DNA of 64,000 bases from Zeugodacus cucurbitae (GCF_028554725.1 NC_071667.1:66875501-66939500); one strand, 5' to 3'. Counted from the stretch's first letter, positions 22,461-35,591 are shown. Made by a program: numbers and translations. The notes: a model not told the origin generated them from the sequence alone.

Positions 22461-24762
22461 CATCTTTTTGCCAAAATTATAACCTTATATTATTAATTTC
22501 TTAAAAATAAACTATTTAGAACGAAAAAATGTTCGTACAAAAATCCAAAATTAAATTCAAAATTTTTCAATCGCAGAGCAGTTAAAATTTATTTCAAAAT
22601 TATTTTAATCATAGAGCAAGGCTACACGGAAAGATTTTAAAGTCTGCGAGTCAAAGGTTAAAGGTTAACTACAAAATTGTACAGATTTTCAGGACAGCAG
22701 TTTGTTCTTATATTCCTACAAATGATTTCGCTGAACATAAATCAATTTCTATTTCAAGTTGTTGTTGTTGTATTTTTTTTTTCAAAATAAAAACTTATTT
22801 TTATTGCGCTTTCGGTTTTTATAGCATTTGATGTAAAATACACACAGCCACGAAGACAATAAACAAACAAAGCAACGCACAACAGCAAGTCCATGAAGGC
22901 CCTGGAAGAGAGGAAGAAGCAGGAGAAGACGCGGTGGAACTTAAAGAAGCTGCTGAAATAAACGAGTACAATATGATGTGGCAGCAAAAGTAGCAGCAAC
23001 AAATTCACAACATCATTTATACCAGCTGTCATGCAGCAGAAAAGAGCACCGCCAACACCAGCAACAACATCACCAGTGTAGTAGTTGCAGCAACAAAAAC
23101 AACAACAATAACGCTAAACAATAATAGCAACATTAGCATCAGCGACATTGCCACCGGCAACACCAGCAGAACATCGCCGCAACAGCAATGGCGTCAGCAA
23201 CAGCAGCAAGCGAGCGTCGGCAGCACAAAAAGGCGCCAACAGCATTGTGCGACCACTGGCGGCGGCATGGTGGGGGCAGAGGTGTTGTCGCCTAAACACA
23301 GTTATTCAGCCAATTCTCGACACTTTTTTCGCTGCTAAATTGTAAGTGTATATTTTGTGTTGTTGTTGTTGTTTGATATATATTTCTCATTCACAGAAAA
23401 AAAGTAAAAGATTTCGCGCTAAAATGTGAATCGAATCAATGCAACACGAGCGAACGCAATACTTTCGCGCCACGCTTGAAGTAAGAGCGAAAATATTATC
23501 GCATACATTAAATGACAGTTGGAAAAAATCGCAACGGAAAACATTCATTTGTCACTTTGTCACATTAACACAATGAGAATGCACAAAATGTCAAAATGCA
23601 GAGAAGCACAAAATTTCTCGAGAGCAAAACGAAGAAGAAGCTTCAAATTGGGTAAATAAGTAGCGGGAAAATGCGATGGCAGAAGAAATTTCGTATATAT
23701 GTATGTGTGTATGTGTGAAAGATTTCCTGCAAATGGCAAACAAATGAACTGGCGTATTCTTATTAACTCACACAACAAATACTAATAAACTTTAGAACTC
23801 ACCCACACACCCACGTAGATTGCATTATATATGCTCTTCCTCTTTATAAATATATAGCATTTTGTACTTGCTTCACGAAAAATGACTTCTCATATGAATT
23901 TTGTCAGTTATGTCATGGCGGAAAATATGAAAATGAGCACACAGCACATTAGTTCTGAGCGTAGATGATGGTTAGCGAAAGCGCGCTTTAGACAAATTTC
24001 GCATTTGTGTTGATAAACGAAAGTGTTTATTCTATTGAAGGTTATTTAGTGATGTCTAATATATAGGTAAGGCAAAATATGATGGTTTCTCGAAACCACA
24101 GGGTTGTCGCATACAACTTTTATAGCTGCCAAAGTGAGTTTAAGGAATTACCATTGTCAGCCGGATTAGCTATAAAAAATAGAGCTAAAAAGTATGTAAA
24201 AGCTGGAATGTCTCAGAGGGGCTCTCGAGCTTTCTGGAACCAAACTGTCTCCTCAAAACTGCGACTTTCAATATTCCGCAAAGGAAGTGATATAGCTTAT
24301 GCACTTCATTATGACTGAGAGTTCCTAGACTAATCTACGTGAAGATTGTTATTCTACTCATTGTCACATTAACCGCCATTTTATTTCAAATTGTGAATAT
24401 AAAGATGATTTCATAGACTAAAAATAGGTGTTTATTAAAGGCTATTATTAAATCTCAGAATAAAGTGTCAAAGTTATATTAATCGTAAGAATAAGATAAA
24501 CGAAAATGAAGAATATACTCTTTTAATGAACAGATACCAATCTTTAGGACTGAATGGAGGTCCATAGTAGATTGATGAAGTTTGAAGTCATGTAGCCAAA
24601 GTCTGTTCCATGATTAGAATCATTTTAAAATTTATAAACATAATAGTTTTTAGCATTCTAAGGAAGAGTTCTAATCATTCCACAAAAAAGATCTTTAAAA
24701 AATACTAGAAGTTGATTTTGATTTGTTAATTGGATCCTATCGAGTTAGCTTGAGAATAAAAC
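22461..24762. other. Spacer with a CAG/CAA-rich tract and a strong donor-like site
   Basis: From about 22840 to 23341 the sequence becomes GC-richer and full of CAG, CAA and GGC triplets (opa-like). It ends in GCTAAATT/GTAAGTGTA, a near-consensus splice donor at 23342. No frame runs through the whole block from an ATG, so if it is an exon it is more likely a 5' UTR. From 23400 to 24760 I see no gene. Confidence 0.35.
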
Positions 24763-24766
24763 TTAA

Positions 24767-25086
24767 GGGGTTACATGGGTTTCCTGGGTTCAAAAAATCG
24801 ATTTTTTGTTTTTTGGCTTATTAATTTTTATACCATCTCAATAACATTGTCCTAAGTTTTAATCGTGTTTTTCTCGGAATCGCGTTTTCGAAGTCGCTTG
24901 TCAATTTTTCTCGAAAACTACTCAAACGAACTTGATGAAATTTTGCACAGGTGTTCGAGATACAATTTACTCGTGCTTCAACGAAGTATTTTTTTTTTCA
25001 ATTACAACTATTTAAAAAAAAAAAAACAAAATGTCAAGCAAATTTAACCGAAATTTTTATTTTTTTTTGGAAAAATGTCTGCCAAA
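24767..25086 (+). mobile_element. Left arm of a TTAA-flanked element (GGGGTTACATGGGTTT end)
   Basis: TTAA at 24763-24766 is followed by GGGGTTACATGGGTTT. This closely resembles the end of the complete TTAA element at 28627 (GGGGTTAGGTGGGTTT). The arm has long T and A runs and is interrupted near 25090 by a mini-me-like repeat. No matching right arm was found after it. It has no coding capacity. Confidence 0.5.
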
Positions 25087-25870
25087 ACTTCGAAATGCCC
25101 TGAACAGGGTATATTAAGTTTATCACAAAGTTTGTAACACCCAGAAGGAAGGGCCTCCGACGGGCCCTATAAAGTATAGTCATAAATGATCAATAGGTGG
25201 AACTGAGTCGATTTAGCCATGTCCGTCTGTCTGTCTGTCCGTCCGTCCGTCTGTCTGTATATATACGAACTAGTCCTTCAGTTTTTAAGATATCGTTTTG
25301 AAGCTGCTCATTTGTCGGAACTGCCGATATCGGACCACTATATCATATAGCTGCCATACAAACTGAACGATCGGAATCAAGGGCTTGTATGGAAAACTTC
25401 CGCATTTTACTACATATCTTCACGAAATTTGGTGTGAGTTATTGTTCATAGAAATAATTTAATCTCCGAAAAAATTGTTCAGATCGGTTCACTATAGCAT
25501 ATAGCTGTCATACAAACTGAACGATTGGAATCAAGGGCTTGTATGGAAAACTTCCGCATTTTACTACATATCTTCACGAAATTTGGTGTGAGTTATTGTT
25601 CATAGAAATAATTTAATCTCCGAAAAAATTGTTCAGATTAACTATAGCATATAGCTGCCGTACAAACTGAAAGATCGAAATCAAATGCTCGCATGGGAAA
25701 CTTTCTCATTTGTAAATAACAATAATGTTTCAACAAATGATGGGAAACACTCATTGAAAATCTTATTTTCAAGAAGAGTAGTCAAGTACTCTCATTGAGT
25801 AGTCAAGTACTCTCATTGAGGCACCTCTGCGCTGGAGATAGCGTATAAAACAAACTAAACTATTTTTTTT
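25087..25870 (-). mobile_element. Second-type mini-me-like repeat with (GTCY)n tract
   Basis: It starts with the CCTGAACAGGGTATATTAAG text that is common at ends of dipteran repeats of this kind. It continues with AACACCCAGAAGGAAGG, a (GTCY)n tract at about 25226-25258, and then text of the type CCATACAAACTGAACGATCGG. Reading of the tract suggests minus orientation relative to copy 1. The far end is uncertain. It contains an internal tandem duplication, listed separately. Confidence 0.65.
25300..25705. repeat. Internal tandem duplication, unit about 150-154 bp, about 2.4 copies
   Basis: The block containing AACTGAACGATCGGAATCAA starts at 25361, recurs at 25515, and a third, diverged start is at 25665. 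The first two units are nearly identical for more than 130 bp, including TCTTCACGAAATTTGGTGTG and TTTAATCTCCGAAAAAATTG. The duplication is therefore recent. A separate 21-bp direct duplication (AGTCAAGTACTCTCATTGAG) lies at about 25778-25819. Confidence 0.9.
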
Positions 25871-25924
25871 TTTAATTCAAGAATCGAGGCCTATGCCTTA
25901 GTTTGCCTTAAATATTTCGAAGAT

Positions 25925-26690
25925 TTTATTCTTTCGCAAGTTATTTATTTATTGTTATTAAAATAAAACACAGTTCGACCCATATATTCGCTATAAAATC
26001 CACTAGAATATCGAGAATTACTATATATAGCATAAGTGGGCTGGGGTAAATCCTAGATCGTTTTTAACTTCATTTTCACCATCCACCTACATCATAATCA
26101 CGATTTTAGAATCACTTAATTTTGCCTAGATGTCTCACATCGATACCGATATATACGGTATAACGCCCGATTTTGCCTAAATTTGGCACAGAATCACACT
26201 ATTATAAGGAAAATATATCCTCCGATTCTGATCTGTGAGATTTTCCGATATTTTCGATAAAAAAAATTTGCCTCCAGCCCTGAGGTTCACATGTTCGATA
26301 TCTGGGGCCTGTTATAGTCCGATTTCGGTTATTTTAAGAAGTGTGATGTCACACAAGAAACTCAATATTTGTGCAAAGTTTTGATCCGATATCTTCACTG
26401 GTGCTTAATTTATAGATAGCTGAGTGAACGAATCAGATGAGCTTCAAAATTGTGGTATACTATATAAGAGGTAGGCGTGATTGTAAATCGTTTACTCCCA
26501 TTTGTGCATTTTTAATAGTTTTCAACATAAACTTTGTATGGGAGGTAGGCGTGGTTATAATCCGATTTCATCCATTTTTAGGCTGCATAAAGAAGTTTTT
26601 AAAGGAAACCACTCTGTTTGGGTGATATATCTTTAGTAGTTTACGAGGTATGTACAAAAAGTGTAGTAGAGGACATTTTAATATATACCG
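25925..26690 (+). mobile_element. Truncated, diverged copy of the copy-1 mini-me-like family
   Basis: This contains internal landmarks of the 10403-11310 family in the same order. They are a decayed TATTCTTTCGCAA start, GTTCGACCCATATATTCG, the ATATCTTCACTGGTGCTTA segment, and GGTAGGCGTGGTTATAATCCG. It lacks the (GACR)n tract and the right terminal sequence, so it is a truncated relic. Confidence 0.6.
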
Positions 26691-27984
26691 GCTCCACACA
26701 TACTATGAAACTAATAGTACGAATTTCTCTTTACAAATGAGATATTTGTCCTGAGGGTTTCTACTTGCTTAAGTTCGAATTTAAATATTATATATTATAA
26801 TATTTTCAAAATAAAATAGATAATTTTTAGAAACTAATAATAATATATACACCAGACTTTACACTGGAAAGAATTTTATCTACTAGTCTTCGAACTTAGA
26901 AGTTCAATACAAGACGTTCTCTAACCTAAATTGTATGTGATTTAATTTTTATACAAATATAAGTCTACATATATACATAACTTTTTCACGACATGACTCA
27001 CCCTCTTTACCAACTGTTGTTCCTTACAACCCCTTTAGAATTTCGCAAAACCAATACTAAAGACAAAAAAAAAAAATAAATAATAATAAATGTAATCATT
27101 TAAAAGAAAACAATAACAAAACGGCACACATGATTGAAATATTTGGCTAAAAAATCATGATCCGACCCCTTTATATACTTGGATACACAGATAGTAATAA
27201 TAGAAAGTAAACGAGCATTGCAGCATTGTAACACAATTTCACTTTGTATTCCTCCCCCCCCCCCCCTCCACTTTGCAACACTCCGCACAGGTTTTTTGTT
27301 ATTGTTTCTGAAGTATTTCCACATATGATTATTTAGGGCTCTGCAGCATCAGCGAACAACGTCAACATGGCAAACAAGTCACGTGCATTGATATTATTGC
27401 TTTTTTTTCGGTCTCTTTGATTCCGCAGCGCCTTTGACATTGCCGTAAAACTCAACTTTGTACACACACATATATATGATTGCTATGTGTGTTGGTAGAG
27501 CCCAGGCTAACTGAAAAAGCAGCTGTTTTTTGCCTATCCCACCCACACACATAGTACAACTTTACCCTATCACTGCAGTCGACTTTAACCGCATTACATA
27601 CACACGCCGCACAGATCTTCAAAGACACATTACGTCGTTAAGCCATGAAAAAATACTCCATTTGTTTGTATAAGAAATTTGTTTGCTGCGCGTGAAACAG
27701 CTTGAAATTCGTCTAGGCCAACACACACTTACATATAAATATACCTACCTACATAGCCATGCGAATGTGTAGCCTCGTGTTGATAAAAAGCTGCTCAGTG
27801 CCATATACTTCGTATTGAACATGGAAAGTCGTAAAGTTTTTACCTTTTCTTCGCACGAAGCAATTGTGAATCGGCAGATAAGAAGGACATTGCGTTGAAG
27901 TTCTACAAATAAAATACATGGTTTTGGATAGTTTTTAGTCGACTACTTTGTATGTCTTTAATTGCTATTCGCTTTCTGTAGCTC
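26691..27984. other. Intergenic DNA, no gene seen
   Basis: AT-rich sequence with a run of 13 C at 27254-27266 and short CA tracts near 27465 and 27545. No supported coding sequence. Confidence 0.5.
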
Positions 27985-28205
27985 TTTAATAATGTATGTA
28001 TGTAATTGGCGTTGAACCGTTTAGCCTATAACCGGCCGAATCGATGAGAGCGCGCCACTCCTCTCTTTCCTTCGCAGTTCGGCGCCACTTGGAGATTCCA
28101 AGTGTAACCAGGTCGCTCTCCACCTGGTCCCTCGAACGGAGTGAAGGCCTTCCCCTTCCTCGGCTTCCACCGTAGGGTACTGCATCGAACACTTTCAGAG
28201 ACTCG
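27985..28205 (-). mobile_element. Short 3' fragment of the 16486-type LINE, reverse strand
   Basis: Read on the minus strand it encodes the extreme C-terminus of the LINE ORF: a Phe-Asp-Ala-Val-Pro segment, GSRGRGRPSLRSRDQVESDL, and WRRTAKEREEWRALIDSA. It ends in the family's 3' signature and a TACA-type simple repeat near 27985-28010. It is a heavily 5'-truncated insert with minor damage. Confidence 0.9.
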
Positions 28206-28626
28206 AATCGGAGATTTACAGTTCTAGATAAAATTAGTAAAATATTTGCATACTATTTCTGGGTTTCAATAGGAAAAGTTGGAGTAGATTCCATTTTAAG
28301 ATATGAAAGGTTAAGGTTAAGGTTGGTAACATTATTATCTTCGAAACTAAAAATTTAACGTACTAATTAGCTAAAAATAATGGCCAACTTCTGTTCATTT
28401 TCCATATTTGAAACAATTGAGAGAGTCTCAACAACTTAACATGTGGTCGATTTTTCTATAGTGAGGGAGTCATGCACTACAATAGAACGCAGAAGCTAAA
28501 AACAAATCGCCGATCTTTCCCGCTGTTACACTTCAATCAACTTCCCCATTCATTAGATGAGAGAGCCCAATCTCCTGCGGCTATAAACGAATACTTGGAG
28601 CGACTTTTGATAATAAACACATTTAA
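28206..28626. other. Spacer between LINE fragment and TTAA element
   Basis: No feature recognised. TTAA at 28623-28626 marks the target duplication of the next element. Confidence 0.5.
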
Positions 28627-30388
28627 GGGGTTAGGTGGGTTTAAAAATTTCAACCTTTAGAAGTTCCGTCCATCAGGCCACGTCAGTACGAATATAAAAT
28701 CTTAAACGCATTTATTTCAAAACTCAAATTTTCAAGTCGGTGGACACGATATCTCAAAAAGTTATAAAGCGATTTTTCAAAATTTGAACACATGTTTGGA
28801 ATAACATTATCCAGTACATTCACGAAGGATTTTTATACTCTCGCAACAAAAGTTGCTAAGAGAGTATTATAGTTTTGTTCACATAACGGTTGTTTGTAAG
28901 TCATAAAACTAAACGAGTTAGATATAGGGTTATGTATATCAAAATGATCAGGGTGACGAGACGAGTCAAAATCCGAATGTCCGTCCGTCCGTCCGTCTGT
29001 CCGTGCAACGGATAACTTGAGTAAAAATTGAGATATCTTGATGAAACTTGGAACACATGTTCCTTGGGACCGTGAGAGGGTTGCTTACGAAATGGGCAAA
29101 ATCGGACCACTGCCACGCCCACAAAATGGCGAAAACCGAAAACACATAAAGTGTCATAACTAAGCCATAAATAAAGTTATAAAATTTGGAACAAAGGATC
29201 GCACTAGGAAGGGGCATATTTGGATGCAATTTTGTTGGGGAAGTGGGCGTGGCCCCGCCCACAAATCGGTTATTTGCATATATCACGCAAACCAATAAAG
29301 CTATATAAACCAAACTTTCTGCAGTTGTTTCTCTTACATACCCCACCACACATCATGAAAATAGTTGAAATCGGACAATAACCACGCCCACCTCCCATAC
29401 AAAGGTTAGATTGAAAATTAGTAAAAGGGGGTTATCTCACTAACGAAAAACGTTAGAAATACTAAATTTTACAGAAGAAATTGCAGAAATTTGCTTCACT
29501 CAGATATTTTTACAAAATGGAAAATGGGCGTGGCATCGCCCACTTATGCGTCAAAAACGATGACTCAGGAACTACTCGACCGATTTTAATGAAATTCGGT
29601 GTATAATATTTTGTTGATACCGTGATGACACGTGTGAAAAATAGATGAAATATGTTAACAACCACAACAACTTCCCATGTAACTCAATTTTGAATTCCAT
29701 CTGATTCCTTCACTTTATAATATATATCGTACATAAGGAACCAATGAAGATAGCGAAATAAAACTTTACACAAATACTGTATATGATCTGTGGCATCACT
29801 TGTGCAAAATTGTCGAAATCGGACTATAACATTTCAAAGCCCCGAATACCGAATATGAAGAATTCAGTGCCCCATGGTAATTTTTCACCGAAAATTTCGG
29901 TAAATCTCTCAGGTATCTTAATTTAATTTAGAGGAAATATTTTTCTTCTAATAGTGTGTCTCTGTACCAAAAATGGTTAAAATCGGTTCATAAATTCCCC
30001 CATATACCTCTCATATACCTAATTATAGGATTGGGTCAAATTGTATGTTATCTTAATAAAAATATATCAATAAATTGCGAGAGTATAAAATGTTCGGTTA
30101 CACCAAAACTTAGCCCTTCTTTACTTGTTTTATATTGTTATTATAACTTTTTTCGAGATAATATATGCCGAAAATTTTACCAAAAATGTGAGTTTTCTTT
30201 TTTTATTTTCTTTTTTCCTTTGTTCATTAACTAGTTCTACCATCGAAATATATTTGGTTCAGTGGTTTTAGATAAACCAATTATGAGTTATGACGTCCAC
30301 TGTAAGGCCTTTTTTGGACACGTCATGGGAGATCAAGTGCCAACGACTGAGTTGTCGGAATTTATAAATAAAAAACCCACCTAACCCT
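28627..30388. mobile_element. TTAA-flanked inverted-repeat element, split by a mini-me-like insertion
   Basis: TTAA flanks both sides (28623-28626 and 30389-30392). The left end is GGGGTTAGGTGGGTTT and the right end, reverse complemented, is AGGGTTAGGTGGGTTT. These differ in one base. Without the mini-me-like insert at 28831-30128 the element would be about 460 bp and noncoding. A TTAA target is used by piggyBac and by Kolobok-type transposons; I cannot decide between them from the ends alone. Confidence 0.75.
28831..30128 (-). mobile_element. Mini-me/DINE-1-like dispersed repeat, copy 2 (nested)
   Basis: Reverse orientation: it begins TTTTATACTCTCGCAACAAA and ends in TTGCGAGAGTATAAAATGTT, then CTTAGCCCTTCTTTACTTG, the complement of the family's AAGTAAGGAAGGGCTAAG start. 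The (GTCY)n tract is at 28979-29004, next to the complement of the conserved core (ATCAAAATGATCAGGG). At about 1.3 kb this is the longest and best-preserved copy in the window. It lies inside the TTAA element, so it inserted later. Confidence 0.85.
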
Positions 30389-30392
30389 TTAA

Positions 30393-33300
30393 AGGGACTA
30401 CTATGATAGCATAACATTACAATACAGTAATTCGCACATCGGACAGAGACAGAATACTTATTGATGCCTCCCCTACACTACAAGTAACATAAAACGTACT
30501 AAACGTAAACAAACTGGATTCTACTTATCCAAATTTTTTTTATCCAATACAACGAGGTTGCATTCTCACTTGTCTTTCTCTCATACCTAATATATATGAC
30601 AATCCCCTCTTTATAGTCTGATACCGTAAAAATAGCTTGTCTAAAGGACCTTCATATTATATTTTATTGTCATTGCAGCACTATATTCACACTTATTGGC
30701 TCTTCCATTAATTGTATAGAAATTAATAATTGAAGTGAAGTTAATAATAATAGTGATCGGACGCTTGAAAGTATGCTTTGTTTATTACAAAATCGATGAT
30801 AATTAAAATCATAACTAACGGAGCTAATGTTCTCTTATTATTATAGAGTAAAATGTTGAATTCATTTTAAATTTATTTAAATTTGGTTCTGCAATAAAAT
30901 GAAACTAGAACAAATTCGAATTTATGCCAGGAATTTAGCTAAATGTTTTTTACTAAATAACACTTTATGTACTGCAAAATACAATAATTGTTAATTCACT
31001 AAAATGCAAATGTCAGTGAATGTAAACATGTTCAGGTACATATGTTTATAAACTTACATGAATAGGTACATATACATACATATATAAACATAAATATGTA
31101 TATCTATACAAACATATGTAAATTGTTGTAGCAAATCACTTTAATGTTAAAAATAGCGTAAATATTTGCTAAATACAAGCAATAAATACAGAAATACAAC
31201 AAATAATATAGTATCTGTGTGTATAAATGCCACTATATATACATATATATATATATATACGGATGTACATATGTATATTTTCTGTATGAATAAAGTCTAC
31301 ATGCCTGTGGGCTATGAAAATGCCCAAATCACAAATCGAATGCAATAAAGTTTTATGCATTCATTAAAATTTCAATAAAATCGCTGAATTTAGAAGCCGA
31401 ATTTGATCATTGGCGAGAAATGTTTATTAAATGAACTTTCCATGTAAATGCGCTTACAGCTGGCTGTGTATATTTATATACATGCATACATATATATCAG
31501 TACAAATCTAACGCTAGCAATTTAACGGTATTTATTAAGCTCAACAACAATCATATATACATATATACATATATTCATATATATATGTATGTATTTTTAT
31601 TTATTTCTATATAAGTATGTATAACATTCAGTGGATTTGTAGCTATGCGCAACGCTTACTTAGAAAAATATTAAAACAAGAAAACAACAATAAAAACAAT
31701 TTTCATAATAACGGAGCATTGTAAACAACAAACACACACATTACACACAAAAAAAATATTTTTTTACCTTTTGTTTTCATATTGTGTTAACTTCATTGTT
31801 TTTATTTTTATTTTTTTTTTTGTTGTTGTTTATTTATAAGCCAGGGAACAATTTAATATTTTAACATCAACACTTTTGCGCAGATAAAATCAAATTGATG
31901 ACAATTCGCGTGTCCAACGGTATGTATGTATATGTGTAGCGGTATAAAAACACACGTGGGCAAACACTCTTTCACGGCTTAAATAAAAAAAACAACAGGC
32001 ATACAACACTCTGAAGACCCCATAAAATTAAAGGTAAGTGTCATGCGGGTGCACACACAAACACCTACACACGAGCATGCATATATATGTGTATGTAAAC
32101 AGAAGTGAAGTAAACAGTTGTTGTTGTTGTCGTTATGGTCGCTTATAGTATGGGTATGAAGTTGTGTGCCATTGAATAAATATTTATTTGCCATACGCCA
32201 ACTTCAGAACTTCACTTTGCATGCGGCACACACACACACACACACATACGTACGTACTGAAGTACCGTTGCAGCACTATGTGAGTGTTGCAAGCCAGCAC
32301 AAAGCTTACGAATTCGGCGTTTTAAATATTTTTCGCCGCTGAAAGGACAAGTGAGTTGCCAACGTATACAAACAAGCTGATATATGAACACCTATACATA
32401 CATACACATATCAATATACATATACACACACACACACATAGGAGTGACCCTTCACCGTTATTTATGCATTTCGATATTTATCGATGATATCTCTGTCAGT
32501 ATGTCCGCTTTTACGTTTCCTTACAGACCCGTATGCATGTGTGTTCGTGTGTTCAAGAGGAAGCATACTTTTCAGCGCTTATCCTCTGTTTTTGTGTATG
32601 TTTTTTGTGTGCTTGTATCCGCATTTAGGCTGTCGTACGACATGTGTACATTTTTCGCAAATATTTTCTGTCACTCCATAGGTATGTATAGGTGTGTACT
32701 CAGGTCCTCATCTGTATTTATATGTTTATTTGCCCGCTTTATTGCCTTTTGTTGCTGTCAGTTAGATTTTTTCCGCTGATAGTGTTTCTGTTGCTGTCAC
32801 AGTCGCAGTTGTTCGCCGCAAATGTTAGTATTGAGTTGTTGTTATTATTGTTGTCACGACATTGTCATCGCCGGTTTGGTGTCAACAGTGGATTTACATT
32901 GAATGAGCGCTTTTTTATATTCATTATTGACACACACATACAGGAAAATTTACATGCATATATTTAGGAATGAATATGTACAGTATGCGTGCATTGAAAT
33001 ACGAACGTTGATTTTTAAAAATTTTAAGTTCACTTTTAAATATAATAAAATATAAATTTTTATTTTCTTCTGAAATATATATATATACATACGTACAGTA
33101 TACGTGCATTAAAATAAAAACGGTTACGTTTTATATAATATTTTTTTTTATATAAATAAACTCCTCGATTCAAAAAATCAAAATTATACTTTCTCAATTT
33201 TCAGATTTTCACCCATATATTATTTCATAGTTGTTCAAGTCTTATGAAAGACTTGGTTGCAAAAAAATCTATACAATGATAGGGTGTAAATAGGAGAGAA

Positions 33301-34223
33301 TTCAAGTTCCAGCTATAACATTCATCTTTCTTTATCATAACTCACAATAAATGGACTGAGTTTCAAACAATATTCTAACATTTGTGTTCGGGTCTATATG
33401 TGTATTTAAAAAGTTAATTTTCCCGGTCGTATAAACAATAATGAACTGGGGAGAACGAGTGATTTGTCAAAACTCTTTCCGAATGAACTCAGTGATGTGT
33501 TATTAATTAAGTTGACTTTATATCATAGGATTTAAGTGGTCTTGAGAATAATAAAACTAATATCCTAAAGAACTTGTAGAATGGACTAAGGTTCTTTGGT
33601 AAGAATAAAATATATCGAGTTGACTCCACATAGTATATTAAACCGATTGGAAAGGATAAATCAAGAAGCAGCACTTTCAAACGGAACGATGGAAGAACGA
33701 ATAAAGTTTTATAATTAAAATGATTCCTTGGACTTCAGAATGGTTCCCAATTCGTTGTGATTAGAGCTTCTAGAGCTTCTGACTCTGTGGTTTCGGTAAA
33801 TATGAAACTAGTAAGTTCCATATTCTCCCCAATAAATAGTTTTTATTACCAAAAAGTTGAAGATCGTATTGTATTTGCAGAGAACAAGGCGAGTAGAGTT
33901 AATTTAGAACTTGCAAGCTTATCATGAATTTATCTTCTTTAATTAGCTTTAAATTATTATAATTAAATAGAAGAGATTTCGAAAATTATTTAAAACTATC
34001 CGAATGAGATTATTTGAGCATTAGAATATTAAAGAGCTTTGAGAAAAGATAGCTCAATTCAATTGGTACTTCTAAAAACCAGTAATAAAGAATTTAACTC
34101 GAGTAGACCATTCCATGAGCTTATTAGACATCTACCCAATTATTAAAACTAACGAATTATTTTCGAATACAATACAGTTATTGGTTCTACAGATCGCTGG
34201 AACTTTGGTAGATCATCATTTAA
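30393..34223. other. Intergenic DNA with CA, TA and ATATGT simple repeats
   Basis: Simple repeats include ATATAC-type runs at 31060-31280 and 31550-31600, (CA)n at about 32227-32247, and (CA)n near 32424-32438. ORFs at 32384-32779 and 32692-32967 follow repeat-rich sequence and have no recognisable domains. No gene is supported. Confidence 0.55.
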
Positions 34224-34940
34224 GGGGTCAGGATAGGGGTAATCAGGATTTTCAAAAAGTTATTCATTTTCATTATGTGTAGTATCTTAAAGATATTCTC
34301 TGAAAATTTGAAGTTGATCCGATAATAACTTTTCGAGTTATTCGACAAATAACAAAAGGGAGCTCGGGAACTCCAACACGCTAGTGTTAAACTTTAAATG
34401 CGTTTTTGTCAAAACTATGTTTTTTGAACTGGTAACTACAGTAACTAAAAAACCGCGCAGTAGATTGTTATGCAATTTCAACAGCTTTTAGAATACACAA
34501 TTATTCTGGTCGATCGAAACTTTTTTCCAAAAATTTCGATTTTTAAGACCAATTAACTGTTGATTTTTTCCCGAAAATCTAGAAAAAAATTCCCTGAAGC
34601 CGCCATTTTGTTAATTGTTGAAAAAAGAAAAACAAAAAGCTTCCATCATGCCCAGAATTATCCATTTTATCAAATTTTTCTCATCTGATTGATATTAGAT
34701 GAATCTACAAGGACCTATGATAGTCACCGTAAGCACCTTTTTTTGGAATTGGGTCAACACAAAAACTATAACTTTGAGAATTACAATTTTTTTCAAATTT
34801 CGTTTTCAAATTTTCGTTTCTTCAAGTCAAAACATTGCGTAATAATGCCACATTATTACTTTTGTAAAATAACATGATTTAATAGCAAAAAAATTACTGA
34901 AAATTATCATTTTTTCGTGTCTCTGACTACCCCTAACCAT
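34224..34940. mobile_element. TTAA-flanked inverted-repeat element, 717 bp
   Basis: TTAA flanks at 34220-34223 and 34941-34944. The left end reads GGGGTCAGGATAGGGGTAAT and the right end, reverse complemented, ATGGTTAGGGGTAGTCAGAG. They align with a 3-base gap. It is related in ends and AT-rich internal style to the element at 28627-30388 but older, and it has no coding capacity. Confidence 0.65.
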
Positions 34941-34944
34941 TTAA

Positions 34945-35583
34945 GCTTTGGAAGATAGTATAGCTTTTCTTATTATTTTTTTCGGCTGGTCTAATTGATT
35001 TATTGATAAATATAATCAATTTCTAATTTCATTAGAATTCAAAATTAAATTGTTGAATTAGAGGAATTAAATTTTGAGCTTTGAAGCTGAAGTACTCATG
35101 AAATGACCAATAGAGCGAATCTTTTGACTCTCTAAAACAATAAAAACTTGGAAATTCCTTTCAATATTTCTTAAGATGTTTTGAAATTAATTGTTATTTT
35201 TGTTATCAATTGTCATAACAGCGACTTAATGAAACTTGTATGCATATATGTCTACTTTAATGCACACCACTGTATATATGGCAATTTACTATATAACTTT
35301 TATACGAAAGTATGTAGTAAGTAGTAGATTGTATGCATGTGTGTTTGTAAGTGTGTGCGCGAATTAAGGATAAGTGACTTGATTTTATTTGTTATCATTT
35401 GAAGTCCTATGGCAATTTATGTCAACAGCAATGTTGTTGCATTAGGGAATTATTTTTTCCATATTTTGTTTTCATATTTTTTATTAACTCTTTTGCGCTT
35501 GCTTTATTTTCATTTCATTATGTCTATACTCGTCAATGTTTTGAAAACATTTCGTATTAAACTTTTCATACAGAGACACAGAC
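34945..35583. other. AT-rich spacer, no gene seen
   Basis: No coding or repeat structure beyond a short TG tract near 35338-35360. Confidence 0.5.
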
Positions 35584-35591
35584 ATGTATAT

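Noticed and set aside
28966..29349. 127-codon minus-strand ORF and similar ORFs at 59159-59819
   Set aside because: They fall inside mini-me-like repeats and include translation of the (GTCY)n tract (Arg-Thr-Asp-Gly repeats); similar peptides in several copies reflect the repeat, not a protein.
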